From positions 3,256,501 to 3,320,500 of the forward strand of contig NZ_CP120849.1 of NCBI RefSeq assembly GCF_029581355.1: a stretch of 64,000 bases of DNA, written 5' to 3'. The stretch comes from Parabacteroides chongii. Its GTDB lineage: Bacteria; Bacteroidota; Bacteroidia; Bacteroidales; Tannerellaceae. Shown piece after piece: positions 27,010 to 34,635 of the stretch (its first letter is position 1; the number at the start of each line of letters is the position of its first letter). The translations under genes and the position numbers were made by a program. The notes beneath the pieces are model-generated. The model was not told the DNA's origin and ran no database searches. It worked only from the letters and a program-made list of their open reading frames with translations.

Positions 27010-28278
27010 TCATCTGAATGTTAAAATGAATTTATGCAGTCCGTTATATTCATATTTTATATCTATTCCATAAATGGAGATGATCGACTTAACGATAGCT
27101 AATCCCAATCCTGTCGATTCTTTCTTATGCGTTTGCTTTTCGAAACGATTGAATAAGGTCGCTTCATTCAGTCCGGTGCTTTCACTGCTGTTTGATATTG
27201 TCAGTGTCCGGCCGGTTACCGAAATGGCGATCGATCCGCTTTCTATATTATGTATAAAAGCATTCTTTAAAAGATTGCTGAGCAGGGTAGAGGCCAGCGA
27301 TTCATTCATTGTATATATTAATGTACCGGTTTCGGTATAGGTGACATGTATATTCTTGTATTCATACATATCCTCGAAGTCCGGCAAATATTTATTGATT
27401 AGTTTATTGAAGTCTATCTCGGAAGTATCGGGGAACTGTTTGTTGTCGATACGCGAAAGAAGCAGCAAAGACTTGTTCATTTTGATGATGCCCCGAAGCG
27501 TATGGTTGATCCCGGCTATTTCGGAGAGTTGCTCTTCCGTGCAGTCGGGGTTTTCGCTGAGCAGTTCCAGTTTATTCATGCAGATGGCAAGCGGGGTTTG
27601 CAACTCGTGGGAAGCATTCTCTACAAATTGTTTTTGCTGGTTATACATTTCCGTACTCCGGTTGGTTGCCGTTTGGATAGCCTGGTTCAGTATTTTGAAC
27701 TCTTCCACCTTGGTTTGGTTTATCAATGGAGCCTGTTGTTTTCCGGGCCGGTATTCTTTCAACCACTTTATCAACGTATAAAGCGGTCGGAAGCTGGATT
27801 TGAATACGAAATGCGATACCAGCAGGATACAGCACAAAAGGCTTACATATAGAATAATGATACTCACAAAAATCGCTTCCGCCATATCCTCTTTTTCAAG
27901 GGTGGAGGTTTCGATCGTCAGTTCGTAATATTTCCGGTCGGCTGTCATGAACCAGGTGCGTAACACACGTACCGGTTCATCTTCCATCTCTATTTCGATG
28001 TAAGTTGTCGAATCGAAGAACTCGTCTTTATCCAGATCGGCTTCCGATTCGGGGACTTCGCGGATATAATATTTAGTCATTATATCCACATGGTCATGCA
28101 GGAGCGTGCTGTCGGCAAGTACCGTCTTGATGATGATCTCCTTGTAATTTTCCAGGCTATCGTTGGTCTCGTCATCTATTTCATGCATGATGACGAAATA
28201 GAAACAACATGCCCAGGCCGTTAGAATGATCAACAGCGGGATGGACAGGTTGCGGAATGTATAATGGATCAGTTTCAT
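27010..28278 (-). CDS. Two-component sensor histidine kinase
   Basis: A 422-residue membrane kinase. Two transmembrane helices (about residues 12-32 and 135-157) enclose a periplasmic sensor region rich in acidic residues (PESEADLDKDEF). The cytoplasmic part has a HisKA box (ENASHELQTPLAICMNKLEL), an N box (LLSNLLKNAFIHN), and a G box (STGLGLAIVKSII). It starts 3 bases after the stop of the response regulator upstream, so the two are translated together. The PepSY-like genes follow on the same strand and are candidates for targets or ligands. Confidence 0.93.
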   Translation of the reverse strand: MKLIHYTFRNLSIPLLIILTAWACCFYFVIMHEIDDETNDSLENYKEIIIKTVLADSTLLHDHVDIMTKYYIREVPESEADLDKDEFFDSTTYIEIEMEDEPVRVLRTWFMTADRKYYELTIETSTLEKEDMAEAIFVSIIILYVSLLCCILLVSHFVFKSSFRPLYTLIKWLKEYRPGKQQAPLINQTKVEEFKILNQAIQTATNRSTEMYNQQKQFVENASHELQTPLAICMNKLELLSENPDCTEEQLSEIAGINHTLRGIIKMNKSLLLLSRIDNKQFPDTSEIDFNKLINKYLPDFEDMYEYKNIHVTYTETGTLIYTMNESLASTLLSNLLKNAFIHNIESGSIAISVTGRTLTISNSSESTGLNEATLFNRFEKQTHKKESTGLGLAIVKSIISIYGIDIKYEYNGLHKFILTFR

Positions 28279-28281
28279 CGG

Positions 28282-28962
28282 CTATTCTTCATTTACCATT
28301 TTATAGCCATAACCGTATACGGCCTTTATTTCCGGGACAGCCCCGGCTGACTTCAACTTCTTGCGCAGATTCTTCACCTGGCTGTAGATGAAGTCGAAGC
28401 TATCCGCCTGGTCGATATAATCTCCCCAGATGGACTCGGCAAGCGCTCCTTTACTGATCAGGCGATCGGGATTGGTGACAAAATAATACAATAGGTCGAA
28501 CTCCTTCCGGTTCAAAGCCAGTTCCTCTTCATTAATATATACGGCACGACGATCCGGATAGACAGTGATATTGGACAGGTTGATATGCAGTTCGCCGTCC
28601 TGTTGCTTGCGGCGGATGATACATTTGATACGCGCATTCAGTTCTGCCAGGTGGAACGGCTTCGTCAGGTAATCGTCCGCACCCAGGTCGAGGCCCGTCA
28701 CTTTGTCTTCGATCGAGTCTTTGGCAGAGACGATGATGACACTATCCTTCTTCCGCATCTTTTTAAGCTCTTCAAGCAGATCGAGCCCGCTGCCACCCGG
28801 CAGCATGATATCCAACACGATACAGTCGTAATCATAATCATTGATCTTCAATAATGCTTCGTTATAGTTGGCGGCACTTTCCACGACGTAACGCTCCTTC
28901 TCCAACGAACGGATCATTATTTCACGCAAAGAATCTTCGTCTTCTACAATCAGAATTTTCAT
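28282..28962 (-). CDS. OmpR-family response regulator
   Basis: A 226-residue regulator. The receiver domain has acidic residues EDED near the start, the phosphorylated Asp in CIVLDIMLPGGSG (about residue 51), and the conserved Lys in DYLTKPFHLAELNAR. The C-terminal winged helix (from LNRKEFDLLYYFVTNPDRLI to VYGYGYKMV) is OmpR-type. It leads the two-component operon. TAACTTTG (complement of 28982-28989) is a candidate -7 element, with a TTTG at shorter than usual spacing. Targets are not identifiable here. Confidence 0.94.
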   Translation of the reverse strand: MKILIVEDEDSLREIMIRSLEKERYVVESAANYNEALLKINDYDYDCIVLDIMLPGGSGLDLLEELKKMRKKDSVIIVSAKDSIEDKVTGLDLGADDYLTKPFHLAELNARIKCIIRRKQQDGELHINLSNITVYPDRRAVYINEEELALNRKEFDLLYYFVTNPDRLISKGALAESIWGDYIDQADSFDFIYSQVKNLRKKLKSAGAVPEIKAVYGYGYKMVNEE

Positions 28963-28981
28963 GAGCTATCTTGTTTGTTTA

Positions 28982-28989
28982 CAAAGTTA
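28982..28989 (-). promoter_or_regulatory. -7 element of the response regulator gene
   Basis: TAACTTTG on the minus strand, 20 bases before the start codon. A TTTG lies 14 bases upstream of it instead of about 19, so the -33 match is imperfect. Confidence 0.45.
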
Positions 28990-29059
28990 TGCAATAATTC
29001 TGGCAAAAAACAGGAATATTGATGTTATGTTTTCTTTCCTTTGCCGTCATATAAACAGA

Positions 29060-29569
29060 ATGGAACTTGAAACGTTTAAAATAACCGTACTGCCACTCCG
29101 GGAAAAGCTGATCAACTTTTCCCTGAAACTGACGCAGGAGAGAGCCGACGCCGAGGATATCGTGCAGGAGGCTTTCCTGAAGCTCTGGTATATCCGCGAG
29201 AAGCTGGACGGTTATCATAGTGTGGAAGCCCTGGCGATGCAAGTCACCAAGAATCTGACGCTGGATAAACTGAGAGCACGTCGTCCGGAAGGCCCCGACA
29301 TCTACACTTTGTCGATCGACTCGGGAAGTCGTTCGCCGGCAGAACTGTTGGAACAAAAGGATGCCGCCGCCCGTATCCGCGAACTGATTGCCGGGTTGCC
29401 CACCGTGCAGCAGACTATCATCCGGATGAAAGACGTGGAAGGCTACGAACTGTCCGAGATCGCGGAAATAACAGGATCAGCCATCGAAGCCGTCCGCAGC
29501 AACCTTTCGAGGGCAAGGAAAAAGATACGGGAACAATTTTTACAGTTAAACAAACAGGAGCAGTTATGA
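29060..29569 (+). CDS. ECF (sigma-70 family) RNA polymerase sigma factor
   Basis: A 169-residue ECF sigma factor. Region 2 covers about residues 8-75 (LINFSLKLTQERADAEDIVQ, EAFLKLWYIREKL) and region 4 about 105-160 (IAGLPTVQQTIIRMKDVEGY, then helix-turn-helix LSEIAEITGSAIEAVRSNLS). I start at 29060 (MELETFKITVLP), because the 33 codons upstream are unlike any sigma N-terminus. Its last four bases overlap the start of the next gene (ATGA), and four genes follow in tight spacing to 31487. G+C is visibly higher than in the flanking two-component genes. Confidence 0.92.
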   Translation: MELETFKITVLPLREKLINFSLKLTQERADAEDIVQEAFLKLWYIREKLDGYHSVEALAMQVTKNLTLDKLRARRPEGPDIYTLSIDSGSRSPAELLEQKDAAARIRELIAGLPTVQQTIIRMKDVEGYELSEIAEITGSAIEAVRSNLSRARKKIREQFLQLNKQEQL

Positions 29570-30093
29570 ATATAGAAGAGGTATTAAACCGGTATTTTGA
29601 AGGAGAAACTTCGGTAGCCGAGGAACGCGAACTCCGCCGTTTCTTTGCTGGGGCGAACGTTCCGGATCATCTGTCCGCCTACCGTCCGCTGTTCGCATAC
29701 TTTGATGAAGAGATTGCAGCGCAGCACGATCCGGCAGAAGAGATATGGGCGGAGGTGACAGCCACGACACCGGCTGTGAAGCGTTTTGCGATGAGCCGGC
29801 GGTCGATCGTATATCTTCTCTCTACGGTGGCAGCTTGTGTGGTGGCACTGCTGGGGATCAGCCAATTGTTGTATCCGACCGACCCCTGTTTCTGTTCGGA
29901 TAATTATGTAGTGATAAACGGTCGGTGTTATACCGATATCCATAAGGTACGGTCTTCTGCTTTCGAGGCGTTGCATGAGGTGGCCACTCCTGCCGACGAA
30001 TATTTTCCCGAGGAAGACAGCGATGAAGCCGACCGCCGGATTATCGATAACCAGTTAAAGGAACTCGGTTCCATATTTAGTGAAGACGAATAA
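29566..30093 (+). CDS. Probable membrane anti-sigma factor
   Basis: A 175-residue single-pass membrane protein with the layout of an anti-sigma factor. The cytoplasmic N-terminal part is acidic (MNIEEVLNRYFEGETSVAEE), with one transmembrane helix at about residues 81-104 (SIVYLLSTVAACVVALLGIS). A short outer part has three cysteines (CFCSDNYVVINGRC) and an acidic tail. It overlaps the sigma gene by 4 bases. The role is inferred from topology and coupling; there is no FecR domain or zinc-binding HxxxCxxC motif. Confidence 0.7.
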   Translation: MNIEEVLNRYFEGETSVAEERELRRFFAGANVPDHLSAYRPLFAYFDEEIAAQHDPAEEIWAEVTATTPAVKRFAMSRRSIVYLLSTVAACVVALLGISQLLYPTDPCFCSDNYVVINGRCYTDIHKVRSSAFEALHEVATPADEYFPEEDSDEADRRIIDNQLKELGSIFSEDE

Positions 30094-30105
30094 AAACATG
30101 TAGCG

Positions 30106-30579
30106 ATGAAACAGATAAGATACACATTACTCGTATTGCTGGCAGCCCTTTTCCTGCTGCCTTCAGGAGCAGGGGCAACAGATGCAGAGGTGCTGCAAAA
30201 AGACCTGAAAATACAGGATGTTTTCCAGCGTTACGGCCGGAAGAAAAATGTAACGATGGTCGAACTATCCAACGAGATGCTCGAAACCTACGGCATGACC
30301 CGGTATAAGAGCATCACGATCAAGAACGATCCCGACGCCCTGCGCTTCACCCGCCAATGCCTGGAAGCCGACCAGAAGGGAGCCCGGAAGATCAAGGAAG
30401 TGACCGACGATGGCGGCGTTATCTCCGCCTACTACCAGCTACCCGGTAAGGAGGCAGACATCAACCGCTTCGTCCTTTTCAAGGTCAGCTCCAAAGGGGT
30501 GATCACCCTGGTTTATATCGAAGGTGATCTGGACAGCGACGACCTGATCACGATCCTCTTCACCAAAAAAGATTTATAA
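30106..30579 (+). CDS. Exported protein, DUF6108/DUF4252-like
   Basis: A 157-residue protein with a signal peptide (LLVLLAALFLLPSGAGA, cleavage near ATD). The mature part has VFQRYGRKKNVTMVELSNEM near residue 45, a short helix with LETYGMTRYKSITI, and a C-terminal strand pair (FVLFKVSSKGVITLVYIEGD). It resembles small Bacteroidales exported families that follow ECF sigma genes; the DUF number is from memory and uncertain. It is the third gene of the sigma operon, 12 bases after the anti-sigma candidate. Function unknown. Confidence 0.65.
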   Translation: MKQIRYTLLVLLAALFLLPSGAGATDAEVLQKDLKIQDVFQRYGRKKNVTMVELSNEMLETYGMTRYKSITIKNDPDALRFTRQCLEADQKGARKIKEVTDDGGVISAYYQLPGKEADINRFVLFKVSSKGVITLVYIEGDLDSDDLITILFTKKDL

Positions 30580-30599
30580 ACGAATAAAACAATACAAAG

Positions 30600-31487
30600 A
30601 TGAAAAGATTATTACTGATCGTGGCAGCCTTTCTCCCTGTGATGGGCTTGCTGGCTGCCGAAGCCGGACCAATGCCGGCCGATACAATCTTCCGGTTGGA
30701 AAAGAAACGCATAGAAGTGAAAGATAACGGCGACCGGATGAAAGTCCGCGTCTATGAAGAACAGGAGGACGGCACTGAGATAGACGACGAAATGGTCTTC
30801 GAAGGACAATACCGTGACGGCCAGAGCTACGAGCGACGCAAACATATCAAGACGCTTAACATTCCTCTTCCTACCTGGGATCGTGATTTCTCCGCACACT
30901 GGGCGGGCTTCGGTATGGGCTTCAACAGCTTCACAGGAGACGATGTGTCCCTGCGCAAAGGTAACTCACTGGAATACAATCTTAACTTTATGGAATTCAG
31001 CCTTCCTTTCTCCCGCTATAACTGGGCGGTAGTGACCGGTGCCGGTCTGCGCTGGAACCGTTACCGCATCGACGGGAATGTTCATTTTCAGGAGGTGGAC
31101 GGTATCACTCAGTTAGTTCCTGCCGCCGATGGTATCACCTATAAGAAAAGCAAGTTGAATATGACCAGTGTCACCATCCCCGTCTTGCTGGAGTGGCAGA
31201 CCAAGAAGGTGCGGCATCGCCCGCGTTTCTTTATCTCCGGTGGTGTTGTCGCTGTGATCAAGACAACTTCTTCATCCAAAGTGGTTTATGAGGACGAACG
31301 GGGAAAGACGCGCAAGCAGAAGATGGACGGCGGCATGAACCTGCGTCCCGTGACAATGGATCTCCTTTTCCAGGCGGGTGTCGGCTGTATGGGCGTTTAC
31401 TGCAAATATTCTCCTATCGAAATGTTCGAGAACAACAAAGGCCCGGCACTCCATCCGGTTTCTTTCGGGTTGCAGATACATCTTTAG
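30600..31487 (+). CDS. Outer membrane beta-barrel protein (porin-like)
   Basis: A 295-residue exported protein. After the signal peptide (LLLIVAAFLPVMGLLA) there is a charged linker with many E/D/K residues (30-100). From about residue 110 it alternates as an outer membrane barrel (AHWAGFGMGFNSFTGD, EYNLNFMEFSLPFS, GAGLRWNRYRIDG, VTIPVLLEWQ, FFISGGVVAVIK) and ends PVSFGLQIHL. It closes the sigma/anti-sigma operon and is a plausible regulon member. Ligand and function are unknown. No terminator is evident directly after it. Confidence 0.72.
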   Translation: MKRLLLIVAAFLPVMGLLAAEAGPMPADTIFRLEKKRIEVKDNGDRMKVRVYEEQEDGTEIDDEMVFEGQYRDGQSYERRKHIKTLNIPLPTWDRDFSAHWAGFGMGFNSFTGDDVSLRKGNSLEYNLNFMEFSLPFSRYNWAVVTGAGLRWNRYRIDGNVHFQEVDGITQLVPAADGITYKKSKLNMTSVTIPVLLEWQTKKVRHRPRFFISGGVVAVIKTTSSSKVVYEDERGKTRKQKMDGGMNLRPVTMDLLFQAGVGCMGVYCKYSPIEMFENNKGPALHPVSFGLQIHL

Positions 31488-31537
31488 GAGGAATTGAACC
31501 TATACATAAACGGATATTGTCCAACAGAACTGTCATG

Positions 31538-32010
31538 CTATCATTTATAGGCTCTTGTGTATTGAAATACAATGCTTACATGTTATGATAGTACGTGTGA
31601 TAGTTCCATTTTTAACCATCATACTATCATAAAATAGCCTAGCAAAATTAACGAAGTATATGACTTATTTTCAGTAAATTAAGTGCTTTTCTTTTCTGAA
31701 ACCCGGGTCTCAGTACCCTTCACACCCGGATCTTAGCATCGTTCAAATCCGGGTGTAAAAGGGCCTGAAAAGGGGATCTCAGGGAGAAGAATAAGTAGTT
31801 TTCCCGAAAATAACTGTCATATTTGAGCTAAATATGTAGGGTACTATCGGAAAATGGTAGGCATCTGAACGTTTTTAATCCCCTTTTTTACGATACATTA
31901 CCTCAAACAGATCGTTTTATGATAGTTGAATGATAGTTAAAATGGGTAACTATCATTGATTTATCTTTTGATATTCAAGCGGTATACTGAAATAATGATG
32001 GTATGATAGT
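31538..32010. repeat. Clustered ATGATAGT/ACTATCAT octamers
   Basis: Exact copies at 31585, 31623 (inverted), 31919, 31930, 31949 (inverted) and 32003. One-mismatch copies lie at 31537 (inverted) and 31597. Pairs are 11-12 bases apart. Chance expectation for an exact octamer on either strand in about 900 bases is well below one. They look like binding sites for a dimeric regulator or the footprint of a repeat family. Confidence 0.7.
31702..31782. repeat. Four-unit 23-bp array with CCCGGGTCTCAG-like core
   Basis: Units start at 31702 (CCCGGGTCTCAG), 31725 (CCCGGATCTTAG), 31748 (TCCGGGTGTAAA) and 31771 (AGGGGATCTCAG), exactly 23 bases apart. A perfect 10-bp inverted repeat (ACACCCGGAT at 31722-31731, ATCCGGGTGT at 31747-31756) is embedded. 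Confidence 0.75.
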
Positions 32011-32126
32011 TAATTTTAAAAACACTTAATACCAGCCTTCAAGTCTCAATTAATAGTTAGACTTCGCAATTGTACATAGGAATAATGAGTCGATGTGCAA
32101 ATTTAGCAAGATATGAACCTAAATGA

Positions 32127-32169
32127 CAGGTTTTGTAGGGGCGGGCAGACCCCGCCCCTACAAAACCTG
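32127..32169. repeat. GC-rich perfect hairpin (REP-like)
   Basis: Nineteen-base arms (32127-32145 and 32151-32169), core GTAGGGGCGGG, with a 5-base loop. The GTAGGGGCG...CGCCCCTAC pattern recurs at 32193-32220, so both belong to one dispersed palindrome family. Confidence 0.8.
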
Positions 32170-32192
32170 CCTGTTCCATTGTGACGACGCCT

Positions 32193-32220
32193 GTAAGGGC
32201 GGTTCGCGAACCGCCCCTAC
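32193..32220. repeat. GC-rich palindrome GGGCGGTTCGCGAACCGCCC
   Basis: Twenty-base perfect palindrome at 32197-32216 with a GTA...TAC extension. An imperfect relative (GGCGGTTCATGAACTGCC) begins near 32340, just upstream of the DUF1232 gene. Confidence 0.8.
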
Positions 32221-32321
32221 CAACGACGCTACATTCATATCTGACAATATCTGAAACTCTTTTTATAATAATTAAAACCTTTGGGATGTTTGAGGCTGTT
32301 TCTATTCCGGACGAAATTATT

Positions 32322-32329
32322 TATCTTTG
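32322..32329 (+). promoter_or_regulatory. -7 element of the DUF1232 gene
   Basis: TATCTTTG. The predicted transcript start (about 32336) falls at the edge of an imperfect palindrome, so the mRNA would begin with a hairpin. The -33 half is not evident. Confidence 0.5.
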
Positions 32330-32372
32330 CTAGCGGAGGGGCGGTTCATGAACTGCCTGTACGATAAAAAGA

Positions 32373-32774
32373 ATGAGTATGAGTAGAAATAGGATTGAAG
32401 ATGTGCCTTTCGAAGAGGTGCATGAAGTACAAAAGTACGGTACGTATTATTCGGATAACCGCTTTTGGAAAAAGATAGAACGGGTGGCGAAGAAGGTCGG
32501 CGCTACGGTACTGCTGCCTGTTTTCACACTCTATTATACATTGCAGGATGAGAAGGTGCCGGTGAAGCATAAAGCGTATATCATCGGTGCACTCGGTTAT
32601 TTTATCCTGCCGATAGACTTGATACCCGACGGGATTCTTCCGGTGATCGGCTTTACCGACGATATTGCCGTTATGACCCTCGTCATCAGCATGATCAAGG
32701 ATAGCATCACCCCGGAAATCAAGGCCCGTGCCAATGAGCGGGTGGCGGAGATTATGGGAACGGGGAAGGTGTAA
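32373..32774 (+). CDS. DUF1232 (YkvA-like) membrane protein
   Basis: A 133-residue protein whose central part is the DUF1232 domain: KVPVKHKAYIIGALGYFILP and IDLIPDGILPVIGFTDDIAV, a short hydrophobic hairpin with the family's conserved P-D-L-I-P-D. The N-terminal third is charged and the C-terminus helical. The function of the family is unknown. It is a single-gene unit, convergent with the zeta-toxin remnant. Confidence 0.85.
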   Translation: MSMSRNRIEDVPFEEVHEVQKYGTYYSDNRFWKKIERVAKKVGATVLLPVFTLYYTLQDEKVPVKHKAYIIGALGYFILPIDLIPDGILPVIGFTDDIAVMTLVISMIKDSITPEIKARANERVAEIMGTGKV

Positions 32775-32788
32775 GAATTGAATGTTTG

Positions 32789-33106
32789 TTAAGGCAAGAT
32801 CGCTGTTGCCCAATCAGGGATAACATCTACATATTGCTTTTTCAATTTGCCTTCTGTTAGCCGAAACAATAAATGAGCCTCATCAAAATCAATGGAATTA
32901 TCGTAGATATAAGTGCGGTCTGTCAATTTAGATACCAAGCTGCAATTAGCGATTGATTTCTGATACCGTGATATAATCTTGGAAATTGGCACATCATGTC
33001 CTCCTGCCAGAATTCTTCCGGCAATACGAGCTGCATTGATTGTTGGCGAACTGGTACAAACAATATAAAGATACAGATTTGAAAACGATATAAAGTTGGT
33101 TTGGCG
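32789..33106 (-). pseudogene. 3' remnant of a zeta-toxin-like kinase gene
   Basis: The open frame covers 105 codons after a TAA at 33107-33109, and no ATG initiates it early. It reads LYLYIVCTSSPTINAARIAG, GGHDVPISKIISRYQKS and DRTYIYDNS in order, the pattern of the C-terminal third of zeta-toxin/ATP-binding proteins of Bacteroidales (ARVKxRVxxGGHxVPxxxIxxRYxRS, then FDNS). The P-loop half (about 90-100 residues) is missing; upstream lies the bio operon terminator. A 67-codon frame from GTG 32992 exists but lacks a functional core. I infer a decayed gene from a lost toxin or mobile segment. Confidence 0.65.
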
Positions 33107-33147
33107 TTAAAAAAGACAATGAGATTTATTTCGTCTTTTAATTAGTA

Positions 33148-33172
33148 GATACAGGCTTGGTATGCCTGTATC
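33148..33172 (-). terminator. Terminator of the biotin operon
   Basis: Perfect 9-bp stem, GATACAGGC at 33148-33156 and GCCTGTATC at 33164-33172, with a 7-base loop, 19 bases after the bioD stop. The minus-strand tail TACTAATTAAAAGACG is only weakly U-rich. Confidence 0.6.
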
Positions 33173-33190
33173 ACGATGTTGGGTTGTATG

Positions 33191-33871
33191 CTATTCGGTT
33201 GGGATAGCCATTTCAGAATGTGGAGGATAAGAGCTCTTTTCCGGTAGAAGCCGCAAATGCGTATCCGGCCATTCACGGCGGAGATATTGCCGGAGATATT
33301 CTAATGTATTGTCTTCAATCAGCTGGTCGGTATGCGGATATAGGTTGTAAATAACACTGTCTACCTGAATACCTTGCTGACGGCAGGCATAGAGGCTTAG
33401 CAGGGTGTGGTTGATGCTTCCCAACTTGCCGGAGGTGACAAGGATGAGCGGATAGTTTTGCTCGCGGATGTAGTCGATAGCTAATGAATGGAAGTCGTTG
33501 GGGACCATTAATCCGCCGGCACCTTCAAGGAGGACGTATTCGTAGTGTTTCTGTAACTCTTGCGTTGCTCGGGTGATGACAGACAAGTCGATCCGGCGGC
33601 CATCCCGTTCGGCTGCCATGTGAGGGGAGCAGGGATAGGTGAAGATATAGGGGCAGGTGAGGCCGGCTTTATCTTCTTCCGTAAAGGGGATTCCCATCAA
33701 TTGGCGATGCATTTCAATATCTTCTGAAATGTCTGTACAGCCTGTCTGAATCATCTTTTGGGTAATGACTGTGTGACCTTCGGCTGCTAGCTGGCGGGCG
33801 AGGATTCCGGTGGCATAGGTTTTACCGACATTGGTGTCGATACCTGAGATAAATAATACTTTTCCTTTCAT
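33191..33871 (-). CDS. bioD: Dethiobiotin synthetase
   Basis: A 226-residue ATP-dependent enzyme that closes the ureido ring of 7,8-diaminopelargonic acid with CO2 to give dethiobiotin. The P-loop is GIDTNVGKTYATGIL (about residues 8-22); LLEGAGGLMVPND is the second signature. I start at 33871 (MKGKVLFISG), 8 bases after the bioC stop; the frame stays open upstream but that part overlaps bioC in another frame. It is the last gene of the bio operon. Confidence 0.95.
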   Translation of the reverse strand: MKGKVLFISGIDTNVGKTYATGILARQLAAEGHTVITQKMIQTGCTDISEDIEMHRQLMGIPFTEEDKAGLTCPYIFTYPCSPHMAAERDGRRIDLSVITRATQELQKHYEYVLLEGAGGLMVPNDFHSLAIDYIREQNYPLILVTSGKLGSINHTLLSLYACRQQGIQVDSVIYNLYPHTDQLIEDNTLEYLRQYLRREWPDTHLRLLPEKSSYPPHSEMAIPTE

Positions 33872-33879
33872 TTTATTTG

Positions 33880-34635
33880 TTATTTTTTTACTGCGAGGAC
33901 ATAAACCGGGCAGTAAGTGAGTGTTACTTTGTGATCTTTTGTGCCATACAGGGCGGTGTAATTGCGGCAGAAATTTTCCTGGAGACGGCGTGTCCAGCAG
34001 CCGTCGCTCGTGGCAGTCACCCCCGTATATTTCAGATGGCGGAGTACGTCGAGCGGTGTGTCGAAGGTGAGGACGATCTCTTCTTGCCGGAGGTGAAGCA
34101 GATTGAAGTCTGCCGTCAGCCATTCTGTCAGCTGTTCGGGAGTTGGGTAGTCGAGACCTTTGCCTGTCAGTTTCTTGATCTCTGCCAGGTTGCCGGGTGC
34201 AAAGGTGTTGAATACCAATGTGCCGTTGGGAGTTAACATCTCCGCCAACTTATGCAGGAAGGTGACCGGCTCCTTCATCCATTGGAAAGCGGAAGCGGAA
34301 GCGATCAGGTCCAGACTGCCGGGGAAAGGGATTTCTTCGGCATTCCCGGCGATAAAAGCGATCGACTGCCCATGAAAGAGTCGGGCGATCTTCTCGTAGC
34401 AACCTTCACAAAGGTCATTTAGATACCATTCGTCGATGACGCAGCTTTCTTTCAGCAGGTGGGTGAAACCGCCTGTGCCGCAGCCGATTTCGAGGGCGCG
34501 CTGAAAGTGCATGCCGGTGTAACGTGATAATAGGGCGGTTAGTTTCCGGCAGATTTGTTGCTGGGCTTCCGCATACCGGTCGTAGCTGTCCAGCGCACGG
34601 CTGAAGCGGGTTATAATTCGTTCCACTGTTTCCAT
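33880..34635 (-). CDS. bioC: Malonyl-ACP O-methyltransferase
   Basis: A 251-residue SAM-dependent methyltransferase that methylates malonyl-ACP to disguise it for pimelate synthesis by fatty acid enzymes. Motif I is ALEIGCGTGGFTHLL; IASASAFQWMKEPVTFL and LVFNTFAPGNLAEI follow. I start at 34635 (METVERIITRFSRAL), which overlaps the end of bioG by 25 bases, so the two genes are translationally coupled. That coupling fits their linked roles: BioC adds and BioG removes the methyl group. Confidence 0.93.
   Translation of the reverse strand: METVERIITRFSRALDSYDRYAEAQQQICRKLTALLSRYTGMHFQRALEIGCGTGGFTHLLKESCVIDEWYLNDLCEGCYEKIARLFHGQSIAFIAGNAEEIPFPGSLDLIASASAFQWMKEPVTFLHKLAEMLTPNGTLVFNTFAPGNLAEIKKLTGKGLDYPTPEQLTEWLTADFNLLHLRQEEIVLTFDTPLDVLRHLKYTGVTATSDGCWTRRLQENFCRNYTALYGTKDHKVTLTYCPVYVLAVKK

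Larger units (their letters stand above)
31488..32372. other. Repeat-rich 885-base gene-free region
   Basis: No credible gene was found. The region holds a cluster of ATGATAGT octamers (31538-32010), a four-unit 23-bp array (31702-31782), a perfect 19-bp-arm hairpin (32127-32169), a 20-bp GC-rich palindrome (32197-32216), and the promoter of the DUF1232 gene with a third, imperfect copy of that palindrome (about 32337-32358). Base composition swings from AT-rich to GC-rich within it. Confidence 0.8.

Noticed and set aside
33872..34123. N-terminal extension of bioD
   Set aside because: It overlaps bioC in another frame; the P-loop is at the normal distance from ATG 33871.
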